Shown one piece after another: positions 25,775-45,109 of a stretch of 64,000 nt of DNA; within the stretch, counting starts at the first letter, position 1, and each line of letters begins with the position of its first letter. The translations under genes were made by a program, and so were the position numbers. Location: positions 2,170,001 through 2,234,000 of the forward strand of contig NZ_JAUSRB010000002.1 in NCBI RefSeq assembly GCF_030811595.1, given 5' to 3'. The notes beneath the pieces are model-generated. The model was not told the origin of the DNA. It was given only the letters and a program-made list of their open reading frames with translations, and made no database searches. The stretch comes from Streptosporangium brasiliense (GTDB taxonomy: Bacteria; Actinomycetota; Actinomycetes; Streptosporangiales; Streptosporangiaceae).

Positions 25775-28700
25775 CGTCACCGACGAGGGCGTCGAACCGA
25801 TCGCCATCGTGGGGATGGCCGCCCGCGTGCCGGGCGCCTCCGACATCGACGAGTTCTGGCGGAACCTGGTCGACGGCGTGGAATCGATCACCACCTTCAC
25901 CCGCGAGGAGCAGGTGGCCAGGGGCGTGTCCGAGGAGGACGTCGACGACCCGAGCTGGGTGTCGAAGGCGCCCTACGTCGAGGGGTACGACCAGTTCGAC
26001 GCCGGCCTGTTCGGCCTCACCGCGCGCGAGGCGGAGATCCTCAACCCGCAGCACCGGCTGTTCCTGGAGACCTGCTACTCGGCGTTGAACGACGCCGGGA
26101 CCGACCCGGCGCGCTACGACGGCGCCATCGGCGTCTACGCGGGCACCGGCGGCAACCAGTACCTGTGGGAGAACCTGGCCCGCAACAAGCGGGTGTGGGA
26201 CACCCGGCACGGCATCGGGCTCGCCACCGCCAACTCGCCGAACTACGTGGCCACCACCGTGTCCTACCGGCTGGACCTGCGCGGGCCCAGCTTCACCATC
26301 CACACCGCCTGCTCCACGTCGCTGGTCGCGCTCCACCTGGCCTGCGAGGCGCTGCGCGGCGGCGAGTGCGACATGGCCCTGGCGGGCGGCGTCAACGTGG
26401 AGCACCCGCCCGCGACCGGATACATCGGCGTGGAGGGGTTCACCTCCCCCGACGGCCACTGCCGGCCGTTCGACGCCGACGCCAACGGCACCGTCTGGGG
26501 CAGCGGCGTCGGCGTCGCGGTGCTCAAGCGGCTTGAGGACGCCATCGCCGACGGCGACCACATCCACGCCGTGGTGCGGGGCAACGCGATCAACAACGAC
26601 GGCGCGGGCAAGGTCGGTTTCTCCGCCCCCAGCGTCGACGGGCAGGCCGCCGCGGTCGCGCAGGCGGTCGGGCTCGCCGGGATCGACCCGCGCACGATCG
26701 GCTACGTCGAGGCGCACGGCACCGGCACCGCGCTGGGCGACCCGATCGAGGTGGCCGCCCTGACCTCGGTGTACACGCAGGCCACGGAGGACCGCGGCTG
26801 GTGCGGCATCGGCTCGGTGAAGTCCAACATCGGCCACCTCAGCCAGGCCGCGGGCATCATCAGCGTGATCAAGGCGGTGCTGGCGCTGAAGCACGGGCTG
26901 ATCCCGCCGACGATCAACTACGAGCGGCCCAACCCGGCGATCGACTTCGCCGACACCCCGTTCTACGTGGCGTCCACGCTCAGCAAGTGGGAGACGGACG
27001 GCGGCCCCCGGCGCGCCGGGGTGAGCTCCTTCGGCATCGGCGGCACCAACGCGCACGTCGTGCTGGAGGAGGCGCCGCCCGTCGAGGCGGACCCGCTCCC
27101 CCCGCGGCCCGCGCACCTGCTGCAGGTCTCCGCCAAGACCGCCACCGCGCTGGACGCGGCGGTGGAGCGGCTGGCCGGGCACCTGGAGTCGCACGGGGAC
27201 CTCGCGCTGGCCGACGTGGCCCACACGCTGCGGGTGGGCCGGCAGGAGTACTCCCACCGGGCCGCCGTGGTGGCCACCGACCGCGCCGACGCGGTCACCG
27301 CGCTGCGCGAGCGCAAGCGCCGCCGCAAGGGCGAGGCCGGCCCCACCCCGCCGGCCGTGGCCTTCCTGTTCTCCGGGCAGGGCGCGCAGTACGCGGGCAT
27401 GGGCGCGGAGCTGTACCGGGCCGAACCGGTGTTCGCCGCCGCCGTCGACGAGTGCGCCGACCTGCTCACCGAGCACCTCGGTCTCGACCTGCGCGACCTG
27501 ATGTTCGGCACCGCGCCCGACGCCGAGGAGACGCTCCGGCAGACGCGCTACACCCAGCCGGCGCTGTTCACCGTGGAGTACGCGCTGGCCCGGCTCTGGC
27601 GGAGCTGGGGAGTACGGCCGGCCGCGATGATCGGCCACTCCATCGGCGAATACGTCGCCGCGACCGTCGCCGGGGTGTTCACCCTGGCCGACGCGGTCCG
27701 CCTGGTCGCCGCCCGCGGCGCGCTGATGCAGTCGATGCCGGCGGGCGCGATGCTCGCCGTCCAGCGGGACGAGTCGGAGCTGGCCGGCCGGCTGCCGGAC
27801 GGGGTGTCGGTGGCGACCGTCAACGGCCCCGGCACCTGCGTGGTGGCCGGCCCCACGGAGGCGATCGAGGCGTTCGCCGAGACGCTGAAGGCCGAGAAGG
27901 TGGGCTGCAAGGCCCTGCGCACCTCGCACGCCTTCCACTCGGCGATGATGGAGCCGATCCTCGCGGAGTTCACCGCGCTGGTCGCCTCGGTGCCGCGGCG
28001 GGCCCCGAGCCTGCCGTTCTGGTCCAACGTCACCGGCGAGCCCATCACCGCCGAGCAGGCGACGGACCCGGCCTACTGGGCCGGCCACCTGCGGCAGCCG
28101 GTCAGGTTCGGCGCCTGCGTCGCCGGGCTGTTCGCCGCGCACGGTGACACGCCGCCGATGCTGGTGGAGTGCGGGCCGGGCCGGCAGCTGGCCGGGCTGG
28201 CCAGGATGCAGCTGCCCAAGGGCGCGCCCGCGCCGCTGCCCAGCCTGCCCGGGCCCGGGGAGCGGACCGGCGACGCCGCCACCGTCTACGACGCGGCGGG
28301 CACGCTGTGGGCCGCCGGGGTGCCGCTGACCGCGGGCTCCGGGACGGCCCGCCGGGTGCCGCTGCCGGTCTACCCGTTCGAGCGCCGGCGCTACTGGATC
28401 GACGCCGACCCGGTCGACCAGACCGCCTCCGCCGCCCCGGCCCGGCGCCGCGGCCCGCTGCCGCTGGCCGACTGGTTCGCGGTGCCCACCTGGCGCCAGG
28501 CCGCCCCCGACCCCCGCCGGACCGAGCTCGGCGACTGCCTGGTGCTGGCCGACGGGCCCCGCGGGCAGGAGCTCGTCGCCGAGCTGCGCGCCCGGGGCGC
28601 CGCCGTGCGGGTGGCCGGTCCCGGCGACCACGAGACGCTGCTGGCCGGCGGTGTCCCGGCCAGGATCGTGCACGCGCTGGCGCTGGACGGCCTGCCGGCC

Positions 28701-31151
28701 GGCGGCGAGATCGCCGCCACCTGGCAGGCGCAGGAGCGCGGCTTCTTCGACCTGCTGAGCCTGGTCCAGGCCCTGGCCGGCGCGGGGGTGGCCGACGGGG
28801 TCCACCTTGACGTGGTGTCGTCGGGCACCTCGGACGCGCAGGGCGATCTGCCCCGCCCCGAGCACGCCACCCTCGCCGGCATCGCCAGGGTGGTCCCGCT
28901 GGAGCTGCCCGGCCTGACCGTCCGCCACATCGACGCCGACCCGGAGGCGGGCGCCGCGCAGACGGCCGACCTCGTCGCCGAGCTGCTGCGGCCCGCCGAC
29001 GAGGCGGAGGTGGCGCTGCGCGCCGGCCGCCGCTGGGTCACCGACTACGCTCAGGTGCCCCTGGGCGAGGAGGTCTCCGAGGCCACGGTCGTCCGCGACG
29101 GGGGCCGGTACCTGATCACCGGCGGCATCGGCGGCATCGGCATCACCCTCGCCGAGGACTTCGCGCGGCGGGCCCGCGCGCGGCTGGCGCTGCTCAGCCG
29201 CAACGGCCTGCCGCCGCGTGAGGAGTGGGACACCCACCTGGCGGTGCACGGCGGCGCGGACCGCACGGGCCGCGCCATCCTCGCGATCCGTCGGATGGAG
29301 CAGGCGGGCGCCCAGGTGCTGGTGCTGGCCGCCGACGTCACCGACCCGGCCGGACTGAGCGCGGTGCGCGAGCGGATCGACGCCGAGTTCGGCGGGCTGG
29401 ACGGCATCGTGCACGCCGCCGGCCTGCCCGGTGGCGGCATGGCCGAGGTGAAGGACCGCGCCACGGCCACCGCCGTACTGGCCCCCAAGATCGCCGGAAC
29501 CCTCGCCCTGGCGCAGGTCTTCGGCGACCTCCCGCTCGACTGGGTGGCCCTGTGCTCCTCGGTGACCTCCGTGGTCGGCGGCTTCGGGCAGGTCGACTAC
29601 TGCGCGGCCAACAACTTCCTCGACGCCTACGCCCGCAGCGCCCACGGCTGGCGCGCGCCGGTCGTCTCGCAGAACTGGGGCGGCTGGACCGAGGTCGGCA
29701 TGGCCGTCGAGGTGTCGGCGCCCGAGGGGTTCCGCGCCGCCCGCGGCGGGGTCGCCGGGGCGGTGGACCACCCGGTCCTGTCCACCCGGGTGACCGGCCA
29801 GGACGGGGAGGCCGAGGCCCACGGGCTGGTCTCCGCCGCCACGCACTGGCTGCTCGACGAGCACCGCATCGGCCAGGTGCCGGTGGTCCCCGGCACCGGC
29901 CACCTGGAGTCGGTGCGGGCCGCGGTGGCCGCGTGCCTGCCCGCCCCGGACGCCGACCACGTCGTGGAGCTGCGGGACGTGGCGTTCCTGGAGCCGTTCT
30001 CCGTCCCCGACGGGGGCACCGCCCAGTACCGGGTGGAGCTGACCCCCTCGGCGGACGGCGTCGACTTCCAGGTGACGAGCCGTACGGCGGGCCGCTCCGC
30101 CACGCACGTGCGCGGCTCGGCCGGGTGGGTCCGCCCCGAGCCGGCCGCGGAGGCGGACGCCGGGTCGATCGTGGCCCGCTGCCGGCCGCGCCAGGCCGCG
30201 GGTGAGACCGCGGGCGAGGCCGGACGGACCAGCATGCTCACCTTCGGCCCCCGCTGGGAAGCGCTGGGCGAGCACCACGTGGGCCCGGACGAGGAGCTCG
30301 CCAGGATCGTCGCGCCCGAGGCCGCCCTGGCCGACCTGGAGCGCTGGGTGCTGCACCCGGCGCTGCTGGATGTGGCCACCGCCTTCGGCGAGGGACGCGG
30401 GGAGGGCAGCTACCTGCCGCTCTCCTACGGCCGGGTGCTGGTGCGCAGGCCGCTGCCCGCGCGGTTCTGGAGCCACCTGCGCTACGCCGACGGCGGTGAC
30501 GACGTGGTCTCGGCGGACCTGACGCTGTTCGACGAGGACGGCCGGGTGCTGGTGGAGATCGGCGACTTCGTGCTGCGCCGGGTGGACCGCGACGCCGTCA
30601 CCGGCGACCTGGCCGCCCCCGGCGGCCCGGCCGGATCGGCGCCCGCCGCGCCGGCCGGCGACGGGATCGCTCCCGTGGACGGCGCCGAGGCGTTCCGCCG
30701 GGTGCTGGCCGCGCGGCTCGGCCCCCAGGTCGTGATCAACCCGCTGCCGGTGGCCGAGCTCGCCGAACGGGCCAGGGCCCGGACCACCGACAGCATCGCC
30801 GGCGACGCCGGGGCCGAGGAGAGCTCCGGGCAGGCGGCGGAGGGCGACGACCACGCCCTGCCCCGCACCGAGCTGGAGGCGACCATCGCACGGGTGTGGA
30901 GCGACGGCCTCGGCGTGCCGCGGGTCGGCATCGATGACGACTTCTTCGCGCTGGGCGGCAACTCCCTGATCGCGGTGCAGCTCATCGCCTCCCTGCGCAA
31001 GGCCGTCGGCGTGAAGCTGCCGATGCGCAGCCTGTTCGAGTCACCGACCGTGGCCGAGCTCGCGGTCGTCGTCGAACGGCTCCGGGCCGCCGACGGCGAG
31101 GCCGAGCAGGCCCGTCCGGCCACCACCATCCCCAAGCTGGACCGTAAATGA
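25764..31151 (+). CDS. Type I polyketide synthase KS-AT-KR-DH-ACP
   Basis: This 1795-residue module starts with a ketosynthase (residues 12-430) with Cys183 (HTACSTSL), EAHGTGT and [10 protein letters not shown]. The acyltransferase has GHSIGEY with Ser626. HAFHS at about 722-726 is the usual malonyl-CoA signature. After the post-AT linker come a structural subdomain and a ketoreductase ([11 protein letters not shown] near 1115, catalytic CSSVTS and DYCAANN). A dehydratase-like double hot-dog follows it (about 1350-1620): [15 protein letters not shown] holds the His, and LHPALLD the Asp. The acyl carrier has Ser1734 (FFALGGNSL). KR before DH is the reverse of the usual order. The module should add one malonyl unit and reduce, possibly dehydrate, it. 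The start overlaps the upstream stop by 11 bp. Confidence 0.94.
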   Translation: MTSDVTDEGVEPIAIVGMAARVPGASDIDEFWRNLVDGVESITTFTREEQVARGVSEEDVDDPSWVSKAPYVEGYDQFDAGLFGLTAREAEILNPQHRLFLETCYSALNDAGTDPARYDGAIGVYAGTGGNQYLWENLARNKRVWDTRHGIGLATANSPNYVATTVSYRLDLRGPSFTIHTACSTSLVALHLACEALRGGECDMALAGGVNVEHPPATGYIGVEGFTSPDGHCRPFDADANGTVWGSGVGVAVLKRLEDAIADGDHIHAVVRGNAINNDGAGKVGFSAPSVDGQAAAVAQAVGLAGIDPRTIGYVEAHGTGTALGDPIEVAALTSVYTQATEDRGWCGIGSVKSNIGHLSQAAGIISVIKAVLALKHGLIPPTINYERPNPAIDFADTPFYVASTLSKWETDGGPRRAGVSSFGIGGTNAHVVLEEAPPVEADPLPPRPAHLLQVSAKTATALDAAVERLAGHLESHGDLALADVAHTLRVGRQEYSHRAAVVATDRADAVTALRERKRRRKGEAGPTPPAVAFLFSGQGAQYAGMGAELYRAEPVFAAAVDECADLLTEHLGLDLRDLMFGTAPDAEETLRQTRYTQPALFTVEYALARLWRSWGVRPAAMIGHSIGEYVAATVAGVFTLADAVRLVAARGALMQSMPAGAMLAVQRDESELAGRLPDGVSVATVNGPGTCVVAGPTEAIEAFAETLKAEKVGCKALRTSHAFHSAMMEPILAEFTALVASVPRRAPSLPFWSNVTGEPITAEQATDPAYWAGHLRQPVRFGACVAGLFAAHGDTPPMLVECGPGRQLAGLARMQLPKGAPAPLPSLPGPGERTGDAATVYDAAGTLWAAGVPLTAGSGTARRVPLPVYPFERRRYWIDADPVDQTASAAPARRRGPLPLADWFAVPTWRQAAPDPRRTELGDCLVLADGPRGQELVAELRARGAAVRVAGPGDHETLLAGGVPARIVHALALDGLPAGGEIAATWQAQERGFFDLLSLVQALAGAGVADGVHLDVVSSGTSDAQGDLPRPEHATLAGIARVVPLELPGLTVRHIDADPEAGAAQTADLVAELLRPADEAEVALRAGRRWVTDYAQVPLGEEVSEATVVRDGGRYLITGGIGGIGITLAEDFARRARARLALLSRNGLPPREEWDTHLAVHGGADRTGRAILAIRRMEQAGAQVLVLAADVTDPAGLSAVRERIDAEFGGLDGIVHAAGLPGGGMAEVKDRATATAVLAPKIAGTLALAQVFGDLPLDWVALCSSVTSVVGGFGQVDYCAANNFLDAYARSAHGWRAPVVSQNWGGWTEVGMAVEVSAPEGFRAARGGVAGAVDHPVLSTRVTGQDGEAEAHGLVSAATHWLLDEHRIGQVPVVPGTGHLESVRAAVAACLPAPDADHVVELRDVAFLEPFSVPDGGTAQYRVELTPSADGVDFQVTSRTAGRSATHVRGSAGWVRPEPAAEADAGSIVARCRPRQAAGETAGEAGRTSMLTFGPRWEALGEHHVGPDEELARIVAPEAALADLERWVLHPALLDVATAFGEGRGEGSYLPLSYGRVLVRRPLPARFWSHLRYADGGDDVVSADLTLFDEDGRVLVEIGDFVLRRVDRDAVTGDLAAPGGPAGSAPAAPAGDGIAPVDGAEAFRRVLAARLGPQVVINPLPVAELAERARARTTDSIAGDAGAEESSGQAAEGDDHALPRTELEATIARVWSDGLGVPRVGIDDDFFALGGNSLIAVQLIASLRKAVGVKLPMRSLFESPTVAELAVVVERLRAADGEAEQARPATTIPKLDRK

Positions 31152-31165
31152 ACGAGGCAGGAACC

Positions 31166-31351
31166 ATGACCGACGACCACTACCTGGTCGTGCGTAACGA
31201 CGAGGAGCAGTACTCGATCTGGCCGGCGGGCCGCACACTCCCCGCCGGGTGGCACGAGACCGGCTTCAGTGGAGCCAAGCAGGACTGCTTGGACCACATC
31301 GAGACGGTGTGGACCGACATGCGCCCGCTCAGCCTGCGCCAGGGCGGGTGA
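31166..31351 (+). CDS. mbtH: MbtH-like protein
   Basis: This 61-residue protein has the family signature: [18 protein letters not shown], then [17 protein letters not shown]. MbtH-like proteins bind adenylation domains and are needed for solubility or activity of many of them. ATG 31166, with a GAGG/AGGA-rich leader, gives the standard length. An alternative ATG at 31148 would overlap the PKS stop (ATGA) and add six residues. The stop lies 4 bp before the next NRPS gene, so it is clearly part of the operon. Confidence 0.95.
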   Translation: MTDDHYLVVRNDEEQYSIWPAGRTLPAGWHETGFSGAKQDCLDHIETVWTDMRPLSLRQGG

Positions 31352-31355
31352 CACG

Positions 31356-40038
<8,683 letters not shown>

Positions 40039-40042
<4 letters not shown>

Positions 40043-41013
40043 CGGGTGTCATTCCCACCGACCTGGCCCAGCTCGGCCCGGTCACCGGACGGCTGGACGG
40101 CAACGACCACACCACCATCGTGGTCTACGCTCTCGGGCCGGACATGACCGATCACCTCGACTGGGTGACGGCCCACCGTGACCGGCTCCGGGCCGGCCTG
40201 GCCGAGCACGGCGCGGTGCTGCTGCGCGACCTGCCGGCCGACCTCGGGCTGTTCGACCAGATCGTCAGGGCCGTCGGCGGCGAGCCGCTGCGCTACACCG
40301 AACGCTCCACCCCGCGCACGTCCGTCACCGAGTCGATCTACACCTCCACCGAGTATCCGGCCGACCAGCCGCTGCCGATGCACAACGAGAACTCCTACTC
40401 CGATACCTGGCCGGGGCACCTGTTCTTCTACTGCGACACCGCCGCGGCCACCGGCGGGGCCACCCCGATCGCCGACAGCCGCGCGGTGTTCCGGCTGATC
40501 CCCGAAGAGGTGCGGGACAGGTTCGCCGACGGCGTCGTGTACGCCAGGGCGTTCCGGGAGGGGCTCGGCCTCTCCTGGCAGGAGTCGTTCCAGACCGACG
40601 ACCCGGCGGCGGTCGAGGAGTACTGCGCGCGGCACGGGCAGACGTTCGAGTGGGTCGAGGACGGCCTGCGCACCAGGCACCACCGGCCCTCCCACCAGAT
40701 CGAGCCGGGCACCGGGGAGCGGGTCTGGTTCAACCAGGCGAACCTGTTCCATGTGACCAGCCTGGACGAGGAGGTCCGTGAGGCCCTGCTGTCGCTCTAC
40801 GACGAGGCCGACCTGCCGCGCAACGCCTACTTGGCCGACGGCAGCCCGATCGACCCGGCCGACCTCGACGCCGTCAAGGCCGCCTACGACGAGGTCTCCT
40901 TCGGCTTCCCCTGGCGCCAGGGCGACCTGATGATCATCAACAACATGCTGTGCGCGCACGGCCGGGAGCCGTTCACCGGCGCCCGCCGGATCCTGGTCGC
41001 CATGACGGCCTGA
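40039..41013 (+). CDS. TauD/TfdA-like Fe(II)/2-oxoglutarate dioxygenase (SyrP/AsnO-like hydroxylase)
   Basis: This 324-residue protein has the iron-binding facial triad: His115-x-Glu117 in PMHNENSYSD and the distal His307 in NNMLCAHGREPF, followed by ARRILVAM with the Arg that usually holds 2-oxoglutarate. Related enzymes in NRPS clusters beta-hydroxylate amino acids, either free or carrier-bound, for example Asn by AsnO or Asp by SyrP. The predicted Asn module of this cluster is the obvious substrate source, but this is inference. ATG 40039 overlaps the NRPS-MFS stop (ATGA). It is the last gene of the operon and is followed by a strong hairpin. Confidence 0.92.
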
Positions 41014-41039
41014 CCACCGATCCCACCACCAGGAACGGG

Positions 41040-41079
41040 CTGAGGGCCTGACCGCCGAGGACGGCGGTCAGGCCCTCAG
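41040..41079 (+). terminator. Perfect 18-bp hairpin ending the NRPS-PKS operon
   Basis: CTGAGGGCCTGACCGCCG (41040-41057) pairs perfectly with 41062-41079 around the loop AGGA. It begins 27 bp after the dioxygenase stop. A T-tract is absent, but the stem is very stable. Confidence 0.9.
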
Positions 41080-41267
41080 TCGTGCCGGCCCCGCCGGATT
41101 CCGGCGATCGCCGTGCGATGACCTCCGCCGGGCCGCGGCGATCTCCTCGCCCGTCCGGCGGACCGCCGGTGAGGTGCCGGTGCGGTCCTTATATGAATGA
41201 GATGACCGGCATTTCCGGCATTCCGAAGAGTCCGCGTGGAATGGCCGTGCCGGCATGCCTTGAGCAG

Positions 41268-41306
41268 GGGAGCCTCCGGTGCCTTTTACGGCCACCGGAG
41301 GCTCCC
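41268..41306 (+). terminator. Second terminator hairpin, 14-bp stem with T-rich tail
   Basis: GGGAGCCTCCGGTG (41268-41281) pairs with CACCGGAGGCTCCC (41293-41306) around an 11-base loop. TTTC follows directly. It backs up the first hairpin and insulates the sigma factor gene. Confidence 0.85.
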
Positions 41307-41930
41307 TTTCATTCCTGCCGAGGTTTACGTTACCTGATCGCGGGGCCGCGTTTCCCGGTTATCGGAATTACGGATGGTGTTCTCCGGCAGGGGAGGGGGA
41401 CGGCCGTCGTGGGGCCCGTGGGCGGCCGCCCCGCCCGTCGGCCGAGGCTGGGGGTGGTCGTCGGCACCCCGGTGGCATCTGGGAGGCCGTCCGCCATCGC
41501 CGCGCGCCCGCCGATTCCCGTCGCGGACGGCTTCTCGCGGAAGGCCGTTTCCGCGTGGGATCTCTCCGGGGTGTGGAGGCTCCTGCGTGGAAACAGATAT
41601 GCGCCACAAAAGCCGTTCTGATCACTATTTAATGCCTTTTATGCGTCATGTGATCGATGGAGGCGTCACCGGCGTCCCACCCCGCGACTGACCCGTCCGG
41701 CATGGCGGCTTCTCTCCTTTCCTCCACCTTCCTCCACGGTGTTCCTCCGTGGCACCCGGGGCGTTCCTCCGCGGCGCCCGCCGGTGTCCGCCGCCCGGGG
41801 GCGGTGGGGCGGTGGGGAGAGGTGTGGGGAGGTATCCAGAGGACCTGTGACAAAAGGGCCTGTAACAATGGGGCGGCCCCGACCACTTCCCGATGTCAGA
41901 AGAACACACCCGGACGGAGGGGACGGGGCG

Positions 41931-42452
41931 GTGACGGACGATTCACACCGGTTCACCAGCATGTACGACGGATGCCGGCAGCGCGTGTGGGCCTACGTGG
42001 TCAGTCGCGCGGGGCGGCAGGTGGCGGACGAGGTGGTGAGCGAGACGTTCGCGATCGCCTGGCGGCGGCTGGACGACGTGCCGGAGCCGGCTCTGCCATG
42101 GCTCCTCGGAGTGGCCCGCAACGTGCTGCGCGACAACATCCGGGCGGAGATCCGCCGGGAGTCGCTCGGCGCCGAGCTGCGGGCCTGGGTCGAGGAGGAC
42201 GTCGCCGAGCAGGTCGCCGAGCGGCTCGGCGTGCTCAAGGCGCTGACCGAGCTGCCCGACGGCGACCGGGAGATCCTGATCCTGACCGCCTGGCAGGGGC
42301 TGTCCCCTCGCGAGGCGGCCGGCGTCGTCGGCTGCTCCCAGGCCGCCTTCCGCGTACGGCTGCACCGCGCGCGCAGGCGGCTCAAGCAGGAGATGGAGAC
42401 CGCCACGCGGTCCCGGCCCCGGGTGAGGAATCTCAGCGAGGAGTGGTCATGA
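41931..42452 (+). CDS. ECF-type RNA polymerase sigma factor
   Basis: This 173-residue protein has sigma region 2 (VADEVVSETFAIAWRRLDDV, then PWLLGVARNVLRD) and region 4 (LPDGDREILILTAWQGLSPR, then a helix-turn-helix with CSQAAFRVRLHRARRRL). GTG 41931 is chosen because GGAGGGG lies upstream and the product then starts near region 2. Its stop overlaps the start of the next gene (ATGA), a membrane protein likely to act as partner or anti-sigma factor. The target promoter is not identified. Confidence 0.92.
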   Translation: MTDDSHRFTSMYDGCRQRVWAYVVSRAGRQVADEVVSETFAIAWRRLDDVPEPALPWLLGVARNVLRDNIRAEIRRESLGAELRAWVEEDVAEQVAERLGVLKALTELPDGDREILILTAWQGLSPREAAGVVGCSQAAFRVRLHRARRRLKQEMETATRSRPRVRNLSEEWS

Positions 42453-43627
42453 ACCCCATCGATCAGCTGCGGGCCGCACGCCCCGCGCACCTGGGCGACA
42501 CCCCGGTCGACGAGCGCACCAGGGCCGCCGAGCTCTCCTACGCCATGGCGCAGGCCCGGCCGGCGCGCAGCAGGCGCAGGGCCGTACGGCCGCTGTGGAG
42601 TTTCAGCCTCGCCGGGGCGGCCGCGGCCGTGACCGCCGTGGCCGTCATGGTCTCCGGGACCGGCGGGACGGCTCCGCGCGCGCCCGCCCCCGCCGCGCCG
42701 GAGACCACCTGGGAGGCCGGCGCCCCGGCGACCCCGGAGCGGCAGATCCGGCTCTCCGCGCGAGACGTCCTGCTGGCCGCCGCCCACGGGGCGGCCCGCC
42801 AGCCGGACAGGGCGGGCGCCTACTGGCACACGGTGTCGGTGAGCCGGACCCTGTTCAAGGCCGCGGACGCGGACTACGTCGTCATGGACCGGCAGCGGAT
42901 CGAGGGCTGGACCCCGTCCGCGACCGGCGAGGACCAGTGGAGCCGGACGCAGTCCCTCGGGGCACGGCCCGCGGGCCCGCAGGACGAGGCGGCCTGGAGG
43001 CAGGCAGGCTCCCCCGCGGAGATCCCCGTCACGGTGCCGGGCAAGCTGAGGGCCAAGCTGGCCCTGCAGACCAAGCCGGGGAAGGTGGAGGACGGCCACG
43101 CCCCCCTGGTCGATGGGGACAAGGTGTTCTGGCTGGGCCGGAACGTCACCATGAAGGACCTGCGCGGTCTGCCGTCGGAGCCGGGCGACCTCAAGGCCTG
43201 GCTGCTGCGCTCCTACAGCGGGCACGACACCGAGTCGGACGCCCCGATGTCGTCGGACGCCTGGCTGTTCGCCGTCACCGTCGGGCTGATCATGGACATG
43301 CCGGTCACCCCGCAGGTGCGCGGCGCGGCCTTCCGGATGCTCGCCGACCTCGAGAGCATCGAGGTCGTCGGTGACGTCACCGACGCGGAGGGGCGCACCG
43401 GCACCGCTGTCGCGATCGAGGAGCGGACCGAGGTGAAGGGGGACAGCGAGGAGGACGGCGCGATCCTGCAGCGGCGCCTGATCTTCGACGAGGCGACCGG
43501 GCGGGCGCTGGCCAGCGAGAACATCGTGGTCCGGCCGGGCGGTCACCAGGCCGGCTTCGCGCCGGGCACCAGGTGGAACTCCCAGGTCGTCCTGGAGACC
43601 GGCTGGACCGACGGCAAGCCCGCCTGA
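42449..43627 (+). CDS. CU044_5270-like membrane protein, candidate partner of the ECF sigma factor
   Basis: This 392-residue protein has a short N-terminal cytoplasmic part (MNPIDQLRAARPAHLGDTPV), one membrane helix at about residues 50-70 (SLAGAAAAVTAVAVMVSG) and a long extracytoplasmic domain without Cys. Proteins of this actinobacterial type commonly follow ECF sigma genes and may act as anti-sigma or sensor proteins, but no zinc anti-sigma motif is visible. The ATGA overlap with the sigma gene supports joint function. Confidence 0.8.
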   Translation: MNPIDQLRAARPAHLGDTPVDERTRAAELSYAMAQARPARSRRRAVRPLWSFSLAGAAAAVTAVAVMVSGTGGTAPRAPAPAAPETTWEAGAPATPERQIRLSARDVLLAAAHGAARQPDRAGAYWHTVSVSRTLFKAADADYVVMDRQRIEGWTPSATGEDQWSRTQSLGARPAGPQDEAAWRQAGSPAEIPVTVPGKLRAKLALQTKPGKVEDGHAPLVDGDKVFWLGRNVTMKDLRGLPSEPGDLKAWLLRSYSGHDTESDAPMSSDAWLFAVTVGLIMDMPVTPQVRGAAFRMLADLESIEVVGDVTDAEGRTGTAVAIEERTEVKGDSEEDGAILQRRLIFDEATGRALASENIVVRPGGHQAGFAPGTRWNSQVVLETGWTDGKPA

Positions 43628-44088
43628 ACACCCGAACGTCCGGACCCTGCCCGGACACCTGAACCCTTGACCGGACGCCTGAACCGCGCCTCCGCGGCGG
43701 CTCCGGCGGCGCGCCGCCACGGCCGCCGCGGGGCCGTCGCGGGGGCGTGGCCGGCACATCCGGGGCCGACCACGCGCCGGGGGCCGGGTGGTCGGCCCCG
43801 GGTGGCCGGCCCACGGGCGGTGGCGTGCGGGGAGTGGCCGTGTGGTGAGCGGTCGTGCGGGCCGCCCCATGCCGGGGCCGGGGGCGGCCCACGGGCGGTG
43901 GCGTGCGGGGAGCGGTCGCACGGGGAGCGGTCGTGCGGGCCGCCCGTGCCGGGCTCGGTGGTCCCGGCGTATTCATCGGGCCACGGCAGCTCCATTTTCA
44001 GGTGATTTTCATGTCCCGCAGAGCTTTGGCTGAGACGCCGTGGCCAATCTGGAGGCGACCGGCAAGACTCCAGACTGGACGGATCAAA
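43628..44088. other. Intergenic stretch with a 78-bp tandem duplication, no supported gene
   Basis: Apart from the tandem repeat at 43808-43963, this gap shows only G/C-rich sequence open in several frames. An AT-richer patch at 43983-44010 (TTTTCAGGTGATTTTC) may hold the promoter of the lipoprotein gene. No coding region with a ribosome site is seen. Confidence 0.55.
43808..43963. repeat. 78-bp imperfect tandem duplication
   Basis: An exact 27-bp block beginning GGCCCACGGGCGGTGG occurs at 43808-43834 and 43886-43912. The following bases are also similar (both contain AGCGGTCGTGCGGGCCGCC), giving two head-to-tail copies of about 78 bp. Its function is unknown. Confidence 0.85.
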
Positions 44089-44472
44089 GTGAGACCAGCG
44101 ACAACGAAGTCGGCTCTGGCGGCACTGGCCGCCTTCGCCGCGCTCACCGCCTGCGGCGGATCACCGTCGGAGCAGGCGTCCCAGACGTCCGCCCCGGCCA
44201 CCGCGACGAGCCCCGCGACGAGCCCCACCACGGCCGCCGGCGGCCGGCCCCGGACCGAGAAGGTCTCGGCGAACACCGCGAGCAAGGACGAGATCATCGC
44301 CGCGCTCAGAGCCGCCGGCGTCTCCAACCCCGAAAGGTGGGCGGAGGAGGTCATCGAATACCGGCCCTACGCCGCCGATGACGCCGACCTCACCTCACTC
44401 CGCGAGAACCTCGCCAAATACAACCCGGGGCAGGAGACGGTCGACAAGATCGTCTCGGCGCTGAAGCCGTGA
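44089..44472 (+). CDS. Small lipoprotein with helix-hairpin-helix-like domain
   Basis: This 127-residue protein has a lipoprotein signal (KSALAALAAFAALTAC, lipobox L-T-A-C), a Thr/Ser/Ala-rich linker and a C-terminal domain. The domain starts NTASKDEIIAALRAAGVSNP and ends YNPGQETVDKIVSALKP. That repeated pattern (N-T-A-S-x-x-E-L-x-x-A-L) resembles ComEA-type helix-hairpin-helix units. The protein should be anchored outside the membrane. GTG 44089 places the signal at the N-terminus, and longer frames upstream are unlikely. It overlaps the next gene by GTGA. Confidence 0.75.
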   Translation: MRPATTKSALAALAAFAALTACGGSPSEQASQTSAPATATSPATSPTTAAGGRPRTEKVSANTASKDEIIAALRAAGVSNPERWAEEVIEYRPYAADDADLTSLRENLAKYNPGQETVDKIVSALKP

Positions 44473-44963
44473 ACGCCGGCCACACGCTGTTGCGCCGCGG
44501 TCTCATCGGCCTGTCCGCGCTGAGCGTCCTCGGCACTGCCTTCGAGCTGGCCACCGAACGGCACTGGCACACCTGGCAGCAGCTACTCCCCTGGGGGGCG
44601 CTGGCCCTTCTCGCGGTCGCGGTGACACTCCTCGCCCTCCGGGGGCCCGCGGAAGCGGTCACCGTGGCCCGGGTGCTCGCGTCGGTCGTCCTGCCGGTGG
44701 CGCTGTTCGGCGTCTACGTCCACGTGGCCGCCAACTACGAGGCGGGCTTCCTCGACCAGCGGTACGCCGGCGCCTGGGAGACCCTCCCCTCCGTCACCCG
44801 CTGGTGGTACGCCCTCACCAAGACGGTGGGCCCCACGCCGCCCCTCGCGCCCGGCATGCTCGCCCAGGCCGCGTTCCTGGTACTGCTGGCCGGCTTCGCC
44901 CGCCGTCCGGGAGAGGGGAACGGGTCCGTCCCGGACCGGCCCCGGGCGCTGCGGCGCCACTGA
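44469..44963 (+). CDS. Four-helix integral membrane protein, unknown
   Basis: This 164-residue protein has about four hydrophobic helices: LIGLSALSVLGTAFEL, LLPWGALALLAVAVTLLAL, VLASVVLPVALFGVYVHV and MLAQAAFLVLLAGFA. No motif or family was recognised. The GTG start overlaps the stop of the HHH-like lipoprotein gene, so the pair is probably co-expressed and may work together at the membrane. Confidence 0.75.
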   Translation: MNAGHTLLRRGLIGLSALSVLGTAFELATERHWHTWQQLLPWGALALLAVAVTLLALRGPAEAVTVARVLASVVLPVALFGVYVHVAANYEAGFLDQRYAGAWETLPSVTRWWYALTKTVGPTPPLAPGMLAQAAFLVLLAGFARRPGEGNGSVPDRPRALRRH

Positions 44964-45109
44964 CGCCCGCCGTGCCCTCCACCCGCGCGGATGGAGGGCC
45001 CGCGCGGGTGGAGGGCGCGCGATCGGCCCTCCCGCCTGGCAGGGAACGCCCGGCCAGGCCGGACCTGCCCGAGCCGGACCGGCCGGCCCTCCCGCCGCGC
45101 GGGGAGCGC

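Larger units (their letters stand above)
41014..41930. other. Intergenic stretch with two terminators, no supported gene
   Basis: The gap between the end of the biosynthetic operon and the ECF sigma gene holds two strong hairpins (41040 and 41268) and long G/C-rich stretches open in several frames on both strands. None of these frames has a ribosome site with matching codon bias. A short frame from about 41193 (MNEMTGISGIPKSPRG) was considered and left out. Confidence 0.55.

Noticed and set aside
41193-41330. Short frame starting MNEMTGISGIPKSPRG downstream of the cluster, considered as a precursor peptide for the LanB-like protein
   Set aside because: It has no ribosome site at a proper distance, runs directly into a terminator hairpin, and lacks a Ser/Thr/Cys-rich core with a clear leader.
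42449-43627. Calling the sigma-linked membrane protein a zinc anti-sigma factor
   Set aside because: The H-x-x-x-C-x-x-C motif is absent. Only genomic context supports an anti-sigma role.
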